Assembly (NCBI RefSeq): GCF_014199195.1
Contig: NZ_JACIJE010000008.1
Location: forward strand, 124,001-188,000
Source of the DNA: Neoroseomonas alkaliterrae
Lineage (GTDB): Bacteria > Pseudomonadota > Alphaproteobacteria > Acetobacterales > Acetobacteraceae
Direction of reading: 5' to 3'
DNA: 64,000 bases
Both the position numbers and the translations under genes were made by a program. The notes beneath the pieces were generated by a model. It was not told the origin of the DNA, made no database searches, and worked only from the letters and a program-made list of their open reading frames with translations. Below are positions 1 to 12,808 of this stretch, in pieces; position 1 is the stretch's first letter, and the number at the start of each line of letters is the position of its first letter.

Positions 1-2
1 GC

Positions 3-36
3 GCGGGCCCGGCGGGGCTTTTCCCGCCGGGCCCGC
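3..36 (-). terminator. GC-rich hairpin downstream of odhB, possible terminator
   Basis: A perfect inverted repeat pairs positions 3-16 with 23-36 around a six-base loop (17-22). It lies about 20 bases past the odhB stop codon in the direction of odhB transcription. Any U-tract on the minus strand would lie left of position 1, outside the window, so intrinsic termination cannot be confirmed. Confidence 0.45.
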
Positions 37-56
37 CTAGAGTGGTGATGCGCGGC

Positions 57-1277
57 TCAGATGTCGAGCATCAGCCGGCGCGGATCCTCGATGCTCTCCT
101 TCACGCGCACGAGGAAGGAGACGGCTTCCTTCCCGTCCACGATGCGGTGGTCGTAGGAGAGCGCGATGTACATCATCGGCCGGATCTCGACCTTGCCGCC
201 GATCGCCATCGGGCGGTCCTGGATCTTGTGCATGCCGAGGATGCCGGACTGCGGCGGGTTGAGGATCGGCGTGGACATCAGCGAGCCGTAGATGCCGCCA
301 TTGGTGATGGTGAAGGAGCCGCCGGCGAGCTCCTCGAGCTTCAGCGCACCGTCGCGGGCCTTCCTGCCGAAGGCGCCGATCGCCTTCTCGATCTCGGCGA
401 AGGAAAGGGTGTCGGCGTTGCGCAGCACGGGCACCACGAGGCCGGAGGGGCCGCCCACCGCGATGCCCATGTGCACGAAGTTCTTGTAGACGATCTCGTC
501 GCCGTCGATCTCGGCGTTGACCGCGGGGAACTCCTTCAGCGCGGCGACGCAGGCCTTCACGAAGAAGGACATGAAGCCGAGGCGGACGCCGTGCTTCTTC
601 TCGAACACGTCCTTGTACTCGGCGCGCAGCGCCATCGCGGCACCCATGTCCACCTCGTTGAAGGTGGTGAGCATGGCCGCCGTGTTCTGCGCTTCCTTGA
701 GGCGGCGGGCGATGGTCGCGCGCAGGCGCGTCATCTTCACCCGCTCCTCCCCGGCCTCGAGCGCGCGCGGCGCCCTGGGCGCGGCCGGCGTGGCGGCGGC
801 GGGGGCCGGACGGGCGAGGAAGTCGAGCACGTCGCCCTTGGTGATGCGGCCGTCCTTGCCGGTGCCGGCGCCGATCGCGGCGGCGGTCGCGCCGGTCTCG
901 GCCATCAGCTTGGCGGCGGCGGGCAGCGGGGCATGGGCGCCGGGCACGGCCACCGGGCCATGGACGGCGCGCGGCGTCTCGACATGCGGGATGGCGGGCG
1001 CGGCGGCGGCGGGCTGCGGCGCGGGCTTGGCGGCGGCCGCGGAGCCGGCGGCGATGGAGCCGAGCACGGCGCCCGGCGCGACCTCCGTGCCCTCGGCCGC
1101 GGCGATCGCCTCCAGCACGCCGGCGGCGGGGGCGTTCACCTCCACCGTCACCTTGTCGGTCTCGAGTTCCACGAGCGGCTCGTCCGCCGCCACCGCCTCC
1201 CCGACCTTCTTGAGCCAGCGCGCGACGGTCGCGGAGGAGACGCTCTCGCCGAGCGTGGGAACGAGGATGTCGGTCAT
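57..1277 (-). CDS. odhB: Dihydrolipoamide succinyltransferase, E2 of 2-oxoglutarate dehydrogenase
   Basis: This is the E2 core of the 2-oxoglutarate dehydrogenase complex, which transfers the succinyl group from lipoamide to CoA in the cytoplasm. The 406-residue protein has one N-terminal lipoyl domain with the modified lysine at K42 (motif ETDKVTVEV). An Ala/Pro linker follows, then a small E3/E1-binding domain at about 113-150 and the catalytic domain with SYDHRIVDG near the C-terminus (H377, D381). A single lipoyl domain separates it from most pyruvate dehydrogenase E2 proteins. It starts 28 bases after sucA ends, so the two are probably cotranscribed. No E3 (lpd) gene is visible; it may lie just left of the window. 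Confidence 0.96.
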   Translation of the reverse strand: MTDILVPTLGESVSSATVARWLKKVGEAVAADEPLVELETDKVTVEVNAPAAGVLEAIAAAEGTEVAPGAVLGSIAAGSAAAAKPAPQPAAAAPAIPHVETPRAVHGPVAVPGAHAPLPAAAKLMAETGATAAAIGAGTGKDGRITKGDVLDFLARPAPAAATPAAPRAPRALEAGEERVKMTRLRATIARRLKEAQNTAAMLTTFNEVDMGAAMALRAEYKDVFEKKHGVRLGFMSFFVKACVAALKEFPAVNAEIDGDEIVYKNFVHMGIAVGGPSGLVVPVLRNADTLSFAEIEKAIGAFGRKARDGALKLEELAGGSFTITNGGIYGSLMSTPILNPPQSGILGMHKIQDRPMAIGGKVEIRPMMYIALSYDHRIVDGKEAVSFLVRVKESIEDPRRLMLDI

Positions 1278-1305
1278 GTCTGCCGTCCGTTGGTGCCGCC
1301 CCGCG

Positions 1306-4185
<2,880 letters not shown>

Positions 4186-4282
4186 TGCTTCTCTCCGTGC
4201 CGGCGGGCGGCGCCGCCGGGGGTCGCGTTCGTGTCGTCTCGGATGCGGGTCGCCGCCGACCCTCGTCCCAGGATGCGGCGGC

Positions 4283-4298
4283 GGCGCTTAACATAGGG
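4283..4298 (-). promoter_or_regulatory. 16-base element upstream of sucA, shared with atpH
   Basis: On the minus strand this reads CCCTATGTTAAGCGCC. It matches 15 of 16 bases of an element at 14085-14100 upstream of atpH. Here it lies about 100 bases before the sucA start, inside the sucD-sucA gap. TATGTT could act as a -10 box, with CTGCCA 18 bases upstream as a weak -35. Promoter function is inferred only from the repetition and placement. Confidence 0.35.
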
Positions 4299-4340
4299 CG
4301 GATGGCATCGGTATGGCAGGGCCTTCGCCCCGCCGCGGCA

Positions 4341-5237
4341 TCACCCCTTCAGGGCCCGCACCATGGTCGAGCCGAGCGCCGAGGGGCTGTCCGCGACATG
4401 GATGCCGGCCGACTTCATGGCCTCCATCTTGGCCGCAGCGGTGTCCCTGCCGCCCGAGATCACCGCCCCCGCATGGCCCATGCGCCGGCCCGGCGGCGCG
4501 GTGGCGCCGGCGATGAAGCCCACCACCGGCTTGTTCGGCTTGCCGGGGGCGAAGTTCTCCTTGCGGAGATACTCGGCCGCGAGGATCTCGGACTGGCCGC
4601 CGATCTCGCCGATCATGACGATGGACTTGGTTTCCTCGTCCTTCAGGAACAGCTCCAGCACGTCGATGAAGTCCATCCCCTTCACCGGGTCGCCGCCGAT
4701 GCCGACGCAGGTGGACTGGCCGAGCCCCGCGGCCGAGGTCTGGGCCACCGCCTCGTAGGTCAGCGTGCCGGAGCGCGAGACCACGCCGACCGAGCCGCGC
4801 TTGTGGATGTGGCCCGGCATGATGCCGATCTTGCATTCGTCGGGCGTGATCACCCCCGGGCAGTTCGGCCCGACCAGGATGGACTTCGACCCGCTGAGCG
4901 CACGCTTGACCTTCACCATGTCGAGCACCGGGATGCCCTCCGTGATGCAGATGATCAGCGGCACCTCGGCGTCGATCGCTTCCAGGATCGCATCCGCCGC
5001 GAAGGGAGCGGGGACATAGATGACGGAAGCGTTCGCCTGGGTCTTGGCCACGCACTCGGCCACCGTGTCGAAGACCGGCAGGTTGAGCTCCGGATGCATC
5101 GTGCCGCCCTTGCCGGGCGTGGTGCCGCCGACATAGGTCGAGCCGTAGGCGATGCCCTGGCTGGCATGGAAGGTGCCCTGGGCGCCGGTGAAGCCCTGGG
5201 TCATGACGCGGGTGTTGCGGTTGACCAGAACGGCCAT
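4341..5237 (-). CDS. sucD: Succinate-CoA ligase (ADP/GDP-forming), alpha subunit
   Basis: The alpha subunit of succinyl-CoA synthetase carries the CoA site and the transiently phosphorylated histidine, and performs substrate-level phosphorylation in the TCA cycle. The 298 residues start with the typical [18 protein letters not shown] nucleotide-fold segment. The phosphohistidine lies in [13 protein letters not shown] at about H255. The glycine-rich CoA-binding loop and the GPNCPGVI motif are present. Its start follows the sucC stop by only 3 bases, so sucC and sucD form a tight translational pair. Sequence and context are both standard. Confidence 0.97.
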   Translation of the reverse strand: MAVLVNRNTRVMTQGFTGAQGTFHASQGIAYGSTYVGGTTPGKGGTMHPELNLPVFDTVAECVAKTQANASVIYVPAPFAADAILEAIDAEVPLIICITEGIPVLDMVKVKRALSGSKSILVGPNCPGVITPDECKIGIMPGHIHKRGSVGVVSRSGTLTYEAVAQTSAAGLGQSTCVGIGGDPVKGMDFIDVLELFLKDEETKSIVMIGEIGGQSEILAAEYLRKENFAPGKPNKPVVGFIAGATAPPGRRMGHAGAVISGGRDTAAAKMEAMKSAGIHVADSPSALGSTMVRALKG

Positions 5238-5240
5238 GGC

Positions 5241-6434
5241 TCAGGCCCCCTTCACGGCGGCGACAACCTTCTGGGCGGCGTCGGCCAGGTTGTCGGCGGG
5301 GATGATGGCAAGTCCGCTCTCGGCCAGGATCTTCTTGCCGAGGTCCACGTTGGTCCCTTCGAGCCGCACGACCAGCGGCACCTTGAGGTGCAGCGTCCTG
5401 GTCGCCGCCACGATGCCTTCGGCGATCATGTCGCACTTGGCGATGCCGCCGAAGATGTTGACCAGGATCGCCTTCACGTTCGGGTCGGAGGTGATGATGC
5501 GGAACGCCTCGGTCACGCGCGCGGCGTTCGCGGTGCCGCCCACGTCGAGGAAGTTCGCCGGGCTGCTGCCGTAGAGCTTGATGATGTCCATCGTCGCCAT
5601 GGCGAGGCCCGCGCCGTTCACCATGCAGCCGATCTCCCCGTCGAGCGCGACGTAGTTCAGGTCGTGCTTCGTGGCGTCGAGCTCCTTCGGATCCATCTCG
5701 GACTCGTCGCGCAGCGCCTCGAGGTCCTTGTGGCGGAACAGCGCGTTGTCGTCGAAGGAGACCTTGGCATCGAGCGCGACGATCTCCCCCGCGCCGGTGA
5801 CGACCAGCGGGTTGATCTCGACGATCATGCAGTCGAGCTCGTGGTAGGCGCGGTAGAGCGCGGTGACGAACCGCGTGAAGGAGGCGACCTGATTGCCCGT
5901 CAGGCCCAGCCCGAAGGCGAGCTTGCGGCAATGGAAGCCCGACAGGCCCGAGGCCGGGTCCACGGCGACCTTCAGGATCTTGTCGGGGTGGTGCTCGGCC
6001 ACCTCCTCGATCTCCATGCCCCCTTCGGTCGAGGCCATGATCGTCAGGCGCGAGGTGTCGCGGTCCACCAGCAGGCCGAGATAGAGCTCGCGCTTGATGT
6101 CGCAGCCGTCCTCGACATAGACGCGGGAGACGACCTTGCCGTGCTCGCCGGTCTGCTTGGTGACGAGCGTCTTGCCGATCATCGCCTCGGCGGCGGCCTT
6201 CACGTCCTCGATCGACCTGACGACGCGCACGCCGCCCTTGCCGTTCGGATCCTCCTTGAAGCGGCCGGCGCCGCGGCCGCCCGCATGGATCTGGGACTTC
6301 ACGACATAGACCGGGCCGGGCAGGTTCCGCGCGGCCGCGACCGCCTCCTCCGCGGTCCAGGCCACATGGCCGTCGAGCACCGCGACGCCGTAGCGGCGCA
6401 GCAGCTCCTTCGCCTGGTATTCGTGGATGTTCAT
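5241..6434 (-). CDS. sucC: Succinate-CoA ligase, beta subunit
   Basis: This ATP-grasp subunit binds nucleotide and succinate and works with SucD to convert succinyl-CoA to succinate. The 397-residue protein opens with [16 protein letters not shown], the signature start of the family. It contains the ATP-grasp segment with [13 protein letters not shown] near residues 47-60 and the C-terminal ligase domain with [16 protein letters not shown]. It is the first gene after the intrinsic terminator that follows mdh, so transcription probably depends on readthrough or a promoter near that site. Confidence 0.97.
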   Translation of the reverse strand: MNIHEYQAKELLRRYGVAVLDGHVAWTAEEAVAAARNLPGPVYVVKSQIHAGGRGAGRFKEDPNGKGGVRVVRSIEDVKAAAEAMIGKTLVTKQTGEHGKVVSRVYVEDGCDIKRELYLGLLVDRDTSRLTIMASTEGGMEIEEVAEHHPDKILKVAVDPASGLSGFHCRKLAFGLGLTGNQVASFTRFVTALYRAYHELDCMIVEINPLVVTGAGEIVALDAKVSFDDNALFRHKDLEALRDESEMDPKELDATKHDLNYVALDGEIGCMVNGAGLAMATMDIIKLYGSSPANFLDVGGTANAARVTEAFRIITSDPNVKAILVNIFGGIAKCDMIAEGIVAATRTLHLKVPLVVRLEGTNVDLGKKILAESGLAIIPADNLADAAQKVVAAVKGA

Positions 6435-6460
6435 CCCGGGATGTCCCTCGGCCTGACAGG

Positions 6461-6488
6461 AAAAGGGCCCGGCCTTGCCGCCGGGCCC
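6461..6488 (-). terminator. Intrinsic terminator between mdh and sucC
   Basis: A perfect 9-base stem (6465-6473 with 6480-6488) encloses a six-base loop. On the minus strand it is followed directly by TTTTCCTG (6464 downward). It sits 8 bases past the mdh stop codon and ahead of the sucC start at 6434, which is the textbook arrangement for an intrinsic terminator or attenuator. The U-tract is only four bases long, so readthrough is likely. Confidence 0.7.
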
Positions 6489-6495
6489 GGGCGGG

Positions 6496-7458
<963 letters not shown>

Positions 7459-7555
7459 TCAAGGCAAGGGTGCGGTGCGAAAAAGCGCCGCTTCCTAGCC
7501 CGTGGCCCGCGCCGCGGCAAGGCGGCGGGCGGCACTCCGCCGCCCCCGGGGCGCG

Positions 7556-8092
7556 TCAGAGCGGCATGCAGCGGACGATGTCGGTGTGCCCGTTCGCGAG
7601 CGTCGCCATGGTGCCCACCGGGCAGGAGCGTGCCTGCGCGTTGGTCGCCGGGGCGAGGCCCGCCTGCCAGGACACCTGGCGCGGGCCGGCCTGGCGGCAG
7701 TTGCGGCCCCGGCACTGCGCCGCCGCCTGGCGGGTGCCACTGCGCGCGGCGGCCTGAGTGCGGTTGCCGGCCTGCGCGGCCGCCTGGGTCCGCCCGCCGG
7801 CGCGCGCGGCGGTCTGGCGCGCCGTCCCGGGCCGCGTCGCCGCCTGCCGCGCCGGGGCGCTGCGGGTGGCGGCGGCGCGCTGCGCCGGGCGCGGGGTGCT
7901 CGCCTCGCGGGCCGGCGCGGCGGCACGGCGGGCGGCGGTGGCGCGCGTCTGCTGCGCCGCGGCCCGGCTGGCCGGCTGCGCCGAGGCCGCGGAGGCATTG
8001 CGCGCCTGCTCGGGGCGGCGCTGCGCCTCGGCGGGGCTCGCGGTCTGGAAGGCGGCGAAGACGACCAGCAGGGCAGCCCAGACGTAGCGCAT
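7556..8092 (-). CDS. Secreted low-complexity Ala/Arg/Gln-rich protein with a cysteine-rich tail
   Basis: I do not recognise a family. The chosen ATG at 8092 gives 178 residues beginning with a clear signal peptide (MRYVWAALLVVFAAF, predicted cleavage after SPAEA). Residues about 25-120 are Ala/Arg/Gln/Thr-rich, with imperfect repeats around RTQAAA. The C-terminal 50 residues are ordinary in composition and hold four cysteines (CRGRNC, then RSCPVG and VRCMPL), compatible with two disulfides. The frame stays open further upstream, but only this start precedes a signal peptide. It is transcribed divergently from the GT61 gene. The arginine-rich body suggests contact with nucleic acid, lipopolysaccharide or other polyanions, which is speculation. 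Confidence 0.6.
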   Translation of the reverse strand: MRYVWAALLVVFAAFQTASPAEAQRRPEQARNASAASAQPASRAAAQQTRATAARRAAAPAREASTPRPAQRAAATRSAPARQAATRPGTARQTAARAGGRTQAAAQAGNRTQAAARSGTRQAAAQCRGRNCRQAGPRQVSWQAGLAPATNAQARSCPVGTMATLANGHTDIVRCMPL

Positions 8093-8237
8093 CGCGATCA
8101 GCCTCTCGATTCGTTTCCGCGTGTTTCGGCCGAAGGGTTTAACGGCCACCGGACGCATCGCCAAGAGGCGATGCAGCCTGGAGTCGTTGCGATTCCGGCG
8201 ATTCCACCGCCGCGCGAAGCTGGCTAGCCTCCGCCCG

Positions 8238-9785
8238 ATGTCCCTCGCCGACCAACCGATTCCCCCCTGGCCCGGGCCGGGCCGGCCGCGGTTTCGCGCG
8301 GCCTTCATGGAGGCGGTGGAGGCCGCGGCGGCGCGCGCGGACTGGGCGGCCGTCACCGCTGCGCTGCGCGAGGTTCCGCCGCGCCAGATGCCGCTGCCGT
8401 TGGTCTCGACCTTCCTCGCCGCGGCGCTGCGCGACGACCGGCCCGATACCCTGCGCGCCGCCGTCCTGGCGGCGGTGGAGGCCGACATCCCGCCGGCGCG
8501 GCGGGCGCGGCTGGCCTGGCGCCTCGCCTTCGCGCACCGGCCGGACGAGGCCTGGCTGGTGCTGCACGCCGACCCGGCGGCGATGGCCGATGCGGCGGCC
8601 TATCCGACCATCGTGCAGCTCCTGGGCCGGATCGCGCGCGCGCCCGAAGCCCGGGCGGAGCTGCGCGCGAGCGCGGGCGCGCTGGCGCGGCGCTATGCCA
8701 ACCGCGCCACCGCCGCGCCCGTGCCGGCGCCGCATGCCTTCGCGGAGGGCCCGCTCGCACCGCATCCCGGGCCGGGCGCGGCGCGCATCCTCGCCGCGCC
8801 GGGGGTGCCCGCGGTGGTGATCGAGGCCTACCGCGCGGCGATCGGCGGCTTCGAGGCCGCGCTCGCCACCCGCGCGCCGCCCGATGTCGTCGAGTTCCGC
8901 GACGTCTTCGTCAACCGCCTGGGCCAGGTCTGGCTGGCCAATGGGCAGGTGGTGCTCGACCAGGGCCAGGCGGTGCCGGAGGCCTCGCGCGCCGCCATGC
9001 CGGGCGCGCCTTCGGTCGCCGAGGCCGCGCTGGCGGCCGAGACGCACAACAGCATCTACCACTGGCTCGCGGACTGGCTGCCCTCGCTCGCCTGGCGCTT
9101 CGAGCCGGGCGCGCCGGACATCCCCGTGGTGGTGCGCGACGACGCGGCGGGCTTCGTGCTCGAGAGCCTGCGCCTCGCCGGCGGGGCGGCGCTGCCCGTC
9201 CTGCCCGCGGGGGACGCGCTGCGCGTCGGGCGGCTGTTCCTCGGCAGTTTCGGGGCGGGCAGCATCGCCCCGCTCGGCGCGCATCGCCGGCTGCTCGAGA
9301 CCTTGCGCGCGGCGGTGGATGCCGCGCCGGAGCCGCCCGGCGGGCCGGCGCGGCGGCTCTACATCTCGCGGCGCGACAGCGCCAAGCGGCGGCTCGGCAA
9401 CGAGGAGGCGGTGGAGGCGGCGCTCGCCGCGCGGGGCTTCCGCGCCGTGACCTTCACCGGCATGCCCTATGCCGCGCAGGCGCGGCTGGTGCGCGGGGCG
9501 GAGGCGATCGCGGCGCCGCATGGCGGCGGGCTCGCGCATCTGCTGCTGGCGCGGCCGGGCACCGCGGTGTTCGAGATCATGCCCGGCACCGTGGCGGGGG
9601 CGCAGCTGACCACCTGCATGGCCCGGCTGTCGCGGCTGATGGGCCTTAGGCACCTCGTCTGGCTCGAGGCGCTGAACCCGGTCACGGCGCGCTGGGCCGC
9701 CGGCCTGCCGGAGATGCTGCCCGCGCTCGATGCCTTCCTGCGCGGGGAGGGGCCGCCCATGCCGGCGGACGGCGTCGGAGGCTGA
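8238..9785 (+). CDS. Glycosyltransferase family 61 (DUF563) protein
   Basis: The C-terminal half matches the GT61/DUF563 pattern: a segment LYISRRDSAKRRLGNEE, then EAIAAPHGGGLAHLL followed by PGTAVFEIMPG, which is the usual sugar-nucleotide-site region. The first 200 residues are Ala/Arg-rich and helical and may be an accessory domain. The start at 8238 (MSLADQPIPPW) was chosen over in-frame upstream codons because the upstream sequence looks non-coding and overlaps the divergent promoter region. The length is 515 residues. No other polysaccharide genes are adjacent, so acceptor and sugar are unknown; cell-surface glycan modification is the likely role. Confidence 0.75.
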   Translation: MSLADQPIPPWPGPGRPRFRAAFMEAVEAAAARADWAAVTAALREVPPRQMPLPLVSTFLAAALRDDRPDTLRAAVLAAVEADIPPARRARLAWRLAFAHRPDEAWLVLHADPAAMADAAAYPTIVQLLGRIARAPEARAELRASAGALARRYANRATAAPVPAPHAFAEGPLAPHPGPGAARILAAPGVPAVVIEAYRAAIGGFEAALATRAPPDVVEFRDVFVNRLGQVWLANGQVVLDQGQAVPEASRAAMPGAPSVAEAALAAETHNSIYHWLADWLPSLAWRFEPGAPDIPVVVRDDAAGFVLESLRLAGGAALPVLPAGDALRVGRLFLGSFGAGSIAPLGAHRRLLETLRAAVDAAPEPPGGPARRLYISRRDSAKRRLGNEEAVEAALAARGFRAVTFTGMPYAAQARLVRGAEAIAAPHGGGLAHLLLARPGTAVFEIMPGTVAGAQLTTCMARLSRLMGLRHLVWLEALNPVTARWAAGLPEMLPALDAFLRGEGPPMPADGVGG

Positions 9786-9824
9786 TGCCCGGCGGACGAA
9801 GCCCCGCCCTCGGGCCGCCGGGTG

Positions 9825-11009
9825 TCAGGTGAGGTGCGGCAGGGCGAGGTAGTCCTGGCTCTGCATCTCCATCAGGCGGGAGGCGGTGCGCTCGAACATC
9901 GCCGCGTTCTCGCCGCGCTCGTAGAGGCGGTCCGGGTGGTCCTCCGCGCTCGCCACCAGCTTCACCCGGTGCTCGTAGAGCGCGTCAATCAGGGTGATGA
10001 AGCGGCGCGCCTTGTCGAAGTTCTCGGGGCCGAGGCGCGGGATGCCGTCGATCACCAGCGTGTGGAAATGCGTCGCGACGGCGAGGTAGTCGGCCGGGCC
10101 GAGCGGCTTGCCGCAGATGTCGTCGAACTCGAAGCGGGCGACGCCGCGCGCGGCCTGCGGCACCTCCACCGCGCGGCCGAGCAGCGTCAGTTTCGTCGGC
10201 TTGGCGGGCGTGTCGCCGGTCAGCTCGGCGAAGGCGGCATCGAGGGCGCGCTCGGCCCGGCCGTCGGGCGGGACGTGCCAGGTGGGCAGGCCGCGGATGC
10301 GTTCGCGCCGGTAGTCGCGCGCGGATTCCAGCACCAGCACCTCGATCCGCTTCTTGATCAGCGCGATGAAGGGCAGGAAGGCGTCGCGGCCGGGCTTGCC
10401 CTTGAACAGGTCGTCGGGCGCGGTGTTCGAGGTCGCGACCACCACCACGCCGCGGGCGAAGAGCGCCTCGAACAGCCGGCCGAGGATCATGGCGTCGGCG
10501 ATGTCGTGGACCTGGAACTCGTCGAAGCAGAGCAGGGCCGCCTCGGCGACGATGGAATCCGCGAGCGGGGGGATCGGGTCCGCGGTGTCGCCGTGCTGCT
10601 GCTTCCAGGCATGGATGCGGCGATGCGCCTGCTGCATGAACTGGTGGAAGTGCAGGCGCTTCTTCCGCGGCACCTCGGCGCTGGCGAAGAACAGGTCCAT
10701 CAGCATGGACTTGCCGCGCCCGACCTCGCCCACGAGGTAGAGGCCGAGCGGCGCGCCCTCCGGCGCCTCCTCCACAGGCTTGCGGCGGAGGAAGCGGGAG
10801 AGGAAGCCGCCGGTCTCGGGCGGCTCGGCCTTGGGGTCGTAGCCGCGGGTGCGGCGCCAGAGATCCTGCAGCTTCTCCGCGGCGAGTTCCTGCGCGGGGT
10901 CGCGCGCGATCAGCCCCGCGGCGATGCGCGCGCGCAGGGCGGGCAGCGGGCCGTCGGACGGCGCTGAGAGGGACGGGCCGGGCGGCGCGGCGTCCGGGGG
11001 CGGTGTCAT
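9825..11009 (-). CDS. zapE: ZapE/AFG1-family AAA-type ATPase
   Basis: This P-loop ATPase is homologous to mitochondrial AFG1 and bacterial ZapE, which acts on the Z-ring during division under stress. The Walker A motif is GEVGRGKS at residues 94-101, Walker B is LLCFDEFQVHD, and the sensor-like VVVATSNTAPDDLFK follows, all typical of the family. The start at 11009 gives 394 residues (MTPPPDAAPP), close to the family norm; the frame is open further upstream but that part looks like non-coding GC-rich sequence. It is convergent with the GT61 gene. In many alphaproteobacteria this gene lies close to mdh and sucCDAB, as here. Confidence 0.9.
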   Translation of the reverse strand: MTPPPDAAPPGPSLSAPSDGPLPALRARIAAGLIARDPAQELAAEKLQDLWRRTRGYDPKAEPPETGGFLSRFLRRKPVEEAPEGAPLGLYLVGEVGRGKSMLMDLFFASAEVPRKKRLHFHQFMQQAHRRIHAWKQQHGDTADPIPPLADSIVAEAALLCFDEFQVHDIADAMILGRLFEALFARGVVVVATSNTAPDDLFKGKPGRDAFLPFIALIKKRIEVLVLESARDYRRERIRGLPTWHVPPDGRAERALDAAFAELTGDTPAKPTKLTLLGRAVEVPQAARGVARFEFDDICGKPLGPADYLAVATHFHTLVIDGIPRLGPENFDKARRFITLIDALYEHRVKLVASAEDHPDRLYERGENAAMFERTASRLMEMQSQDYLALPHLT

Positions 11010-11265
11010 GGAGGCGGTGATTAGACCGCGCCATGGGAGGCGACAACCGAGCGGAGGGCGGGCCTGCCTTGCGCCCGCGGCCGCGGCGCCACCGGCGCCG
11101 GCCCCGGTCCGACACGCTCGCTCGTCCGGCTGAAGATGGCCGCCGAACCGTGCGGCGCAGGCTCTCGCCTCAGGGCAGGGCGGCAGGGCGACGGGCCAGG
11201 GCGGCGGAGGAAGCCGCCCGCCATGCCCTGGACGCGCCGCCCGTCCCGTCGGAGGCTCCGCCCGG

Positions 11266-12033
11266 ATGGAAACGCTTCTGGCCCGCCTCCCCGAGTCGGG
11301 CGCCTTTCTCGGCATCATGCTCGCCGCCCTGCTGGGCGGCCTGTCGCGCGGCTTCTCGGGCTTCGGCGCGGCGCTGGTCTTCGTGCCGCTGGCCTCGGCC
11401 GCGGTGGGCCCGCGCGCGGCGGTGCCGGTGCTGGCGCTGCTCGAATGCGTCTCCTGCCTCGTCTTCCTGCCCAATGCCTGGCGGCACGCGCAGCGGCGCG
11501 AGGTCGCGGTGATGGCGGGCGGCGCCGTCTGCGCGGTGCCGATCGGCACGCTGATCCTCGCCCACAGCGACCCCGTCGCGCTGCGCTGGGGGCTGACGGG
11601 GCTGGTGCTGCTGGCGGTCGCCGTGCTCGCCTCGGGCTGGCGCTACCGCGGGCGGGGCTCGGCGCCGCTGACGCTCGGCGTCGGCGCGGCGGGCGGGCTG
11701 ATGAGCGGGACGGCGATGCTGGGCGGCGTGCCGCCGGCCGTCTGGTGGCTCGGGCGTTCCGCGCCGGCGGTGATCGTGCGGGCCAACATGAACCTCTACT
11801 TCGCCATCCTGACGGCGGCGGTGACGGCAGCCCTGGCCTGGCGCGGGCTGATCGGCTGGGACAGCGCGTGGCTCGCGCTGGCGGCGGGGCCGACCTACGC
11901 CCTGGCGCTGTGGGGCGGGACGCGGCTCTTCGGCCTTGCCAGCGAGCGGACCTTCCGCCGCGCCGGCTACGCGCTGATCCTCGGCGCGGCGGTGCTCGGG
12001 ATGCCGCTGTGGGATCCGCTCACGGGCCGATGA
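11266..12033 (+). CDS. TauE/SafE-family membrane permease
   Basis: A 255-residue polytopic inner-membrane protein with about eight hydrophobic segments, beginning GIMLAALLGGLSRGFSGFG, the first of the two half-repeats typical of TauE/SafE (DUF81) permeases. Members export or import sulfite, sulfoacetate, sulfolactate or other organic anions; the substrate here is unknown. The segment GGLMSGTAMLGGVPPAVWW corresponds to the second repeat. Its last 14 bases overlap the convergent RraA-like gene. The 256 bases between this start and zapE hold no convincing gene. Confidence 0.82.
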   Translation: METLLARLPESGAFLGIMLAALLGGLSRGFSGFGAALVFVPLASAAVGPRAAVPVLALLECVSCLVFLPNAWRHAQRREVAVMAGGAVCAVPIGTLILAHSDPVALRWGLTGLVLLAVAVLASGWRYRGRGSAPLTLGVGAAGGLMSGTAMLGGVPPAVWWLGRSAPAVIVRANMNLYFAILTAAVTAALAWRGLIGWDSAWLALAAGPTYALALWGGTRLFGLASERTFRRAGYALILGAAVLGMPLWDPLTGR

Positions 12034-12706
12034 CGCGCGCGCCGGCCATGATGGCGCGCATCCGCTCCGTGCTGGTCGCACCGGCGGCGACGGCGGCGAT
12101 GGCCTGCTCCTCCGCCGCGCGGACGGCGGCAAGGCGTTCGAGCACCGCCTCGGCCCGGTCGCGCGGCACGATCACGACGCCATCGGCGTCGCCCACCACG
12201 ATGTCGCCCGGCCGGACATGCTGGCCGCCGAGCGTGATGGGCGCGCCCACCACACCCGGGCCGTTGGCGGCGGGCGAGGCCGGGATGATGCCGGCGGCGA
12301 AGAGCGGCAATCCGGTGGCGACGATCCCCGCCCGGTCGCGCGCCAGCCCGTCGGTGACAAAGGCGGCCACGCCCTTGTTGCGCAACATGCCCGCGACGAG
12401 GTCGCCGACCACCGCCGTGCCCGCATAGGCGTCGTTGGCGACGACGATGACATCGCCGGGCTCGGCCTCCCACAGCGCGCCATAGACGCCGACGACATCG
12501 GCCGGATAGGCGAGCGCGGTCAGGGCCGGGCCGGCGAAGGCGGCATTGGCCGGGTCCATGGGCTTGATGCGGTGGTCGAGGGCGCCGCGGCCATCCATGG
12601 CATCGACCAGATGCGAGGTCTGCGCGCCGCGGAAGGCCTCGACCAGCGCGCGGCCGGGGCGGCGATGGCCGCGATGGATGGTGATCAGCGGCGGGTTGTC
12701 GAGCAT
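12020..12706 (-). CDS. RraA-like / HMG-CHA aldolase family protein
   Basis: The 228-residue protein belongs to the fold shared by the RNase E inhibitor RraA and the class II 4-hydroxy-4-methyl-2-oxoglutarate/4-carboxy-4-hydroxy-2-oxoadipate aldolases. Diagnostic parts are GDVIVVANDAYAGTAVVGDL, the metal/substrate segment TDGLARDRAGI and the late GDADGVVIVPRDRAEAV. The N-terminal extension and the neighbouring MFS transporter suggest a catabolic aldolase or decarboxylase acting on a 2-oxo acid rather than RNase E regulation, but this is inference. It overlaps the TauE permease tail to tail by 14 bases. Confidence 0.78.
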   Translation of the reverse strand: MLDNPPLITIHRGHRRPGRALVEAFRGAQTSHLVDAMDGRGALDHRIKPMDPANAAFAGPALTALAYPADVVGVYGALWEAEPGDVIVVANDAYAGTAVVGDLVAGMLRNKGVAAFVTDGLARDRAGIVATGLPLFAAGIIPASPAANGPGVVGAPITLGGQHVRPGDIVVGDADGVVIVPRDRAEAVLERLAAVRAAEEQAIAAVAAGATSTERMRAIMAGARVIGP

Positions 12707-12808
12707 GGCGCGTCCTCCGGCGGATGGCCGGGATGCTCGCGCGCGGGATGCGGCGCGTCCAGGCGGGGCCGCGCCCTGGCGAAGGCGTTGCGGGCCGCCC
12801 GCGGGCGC

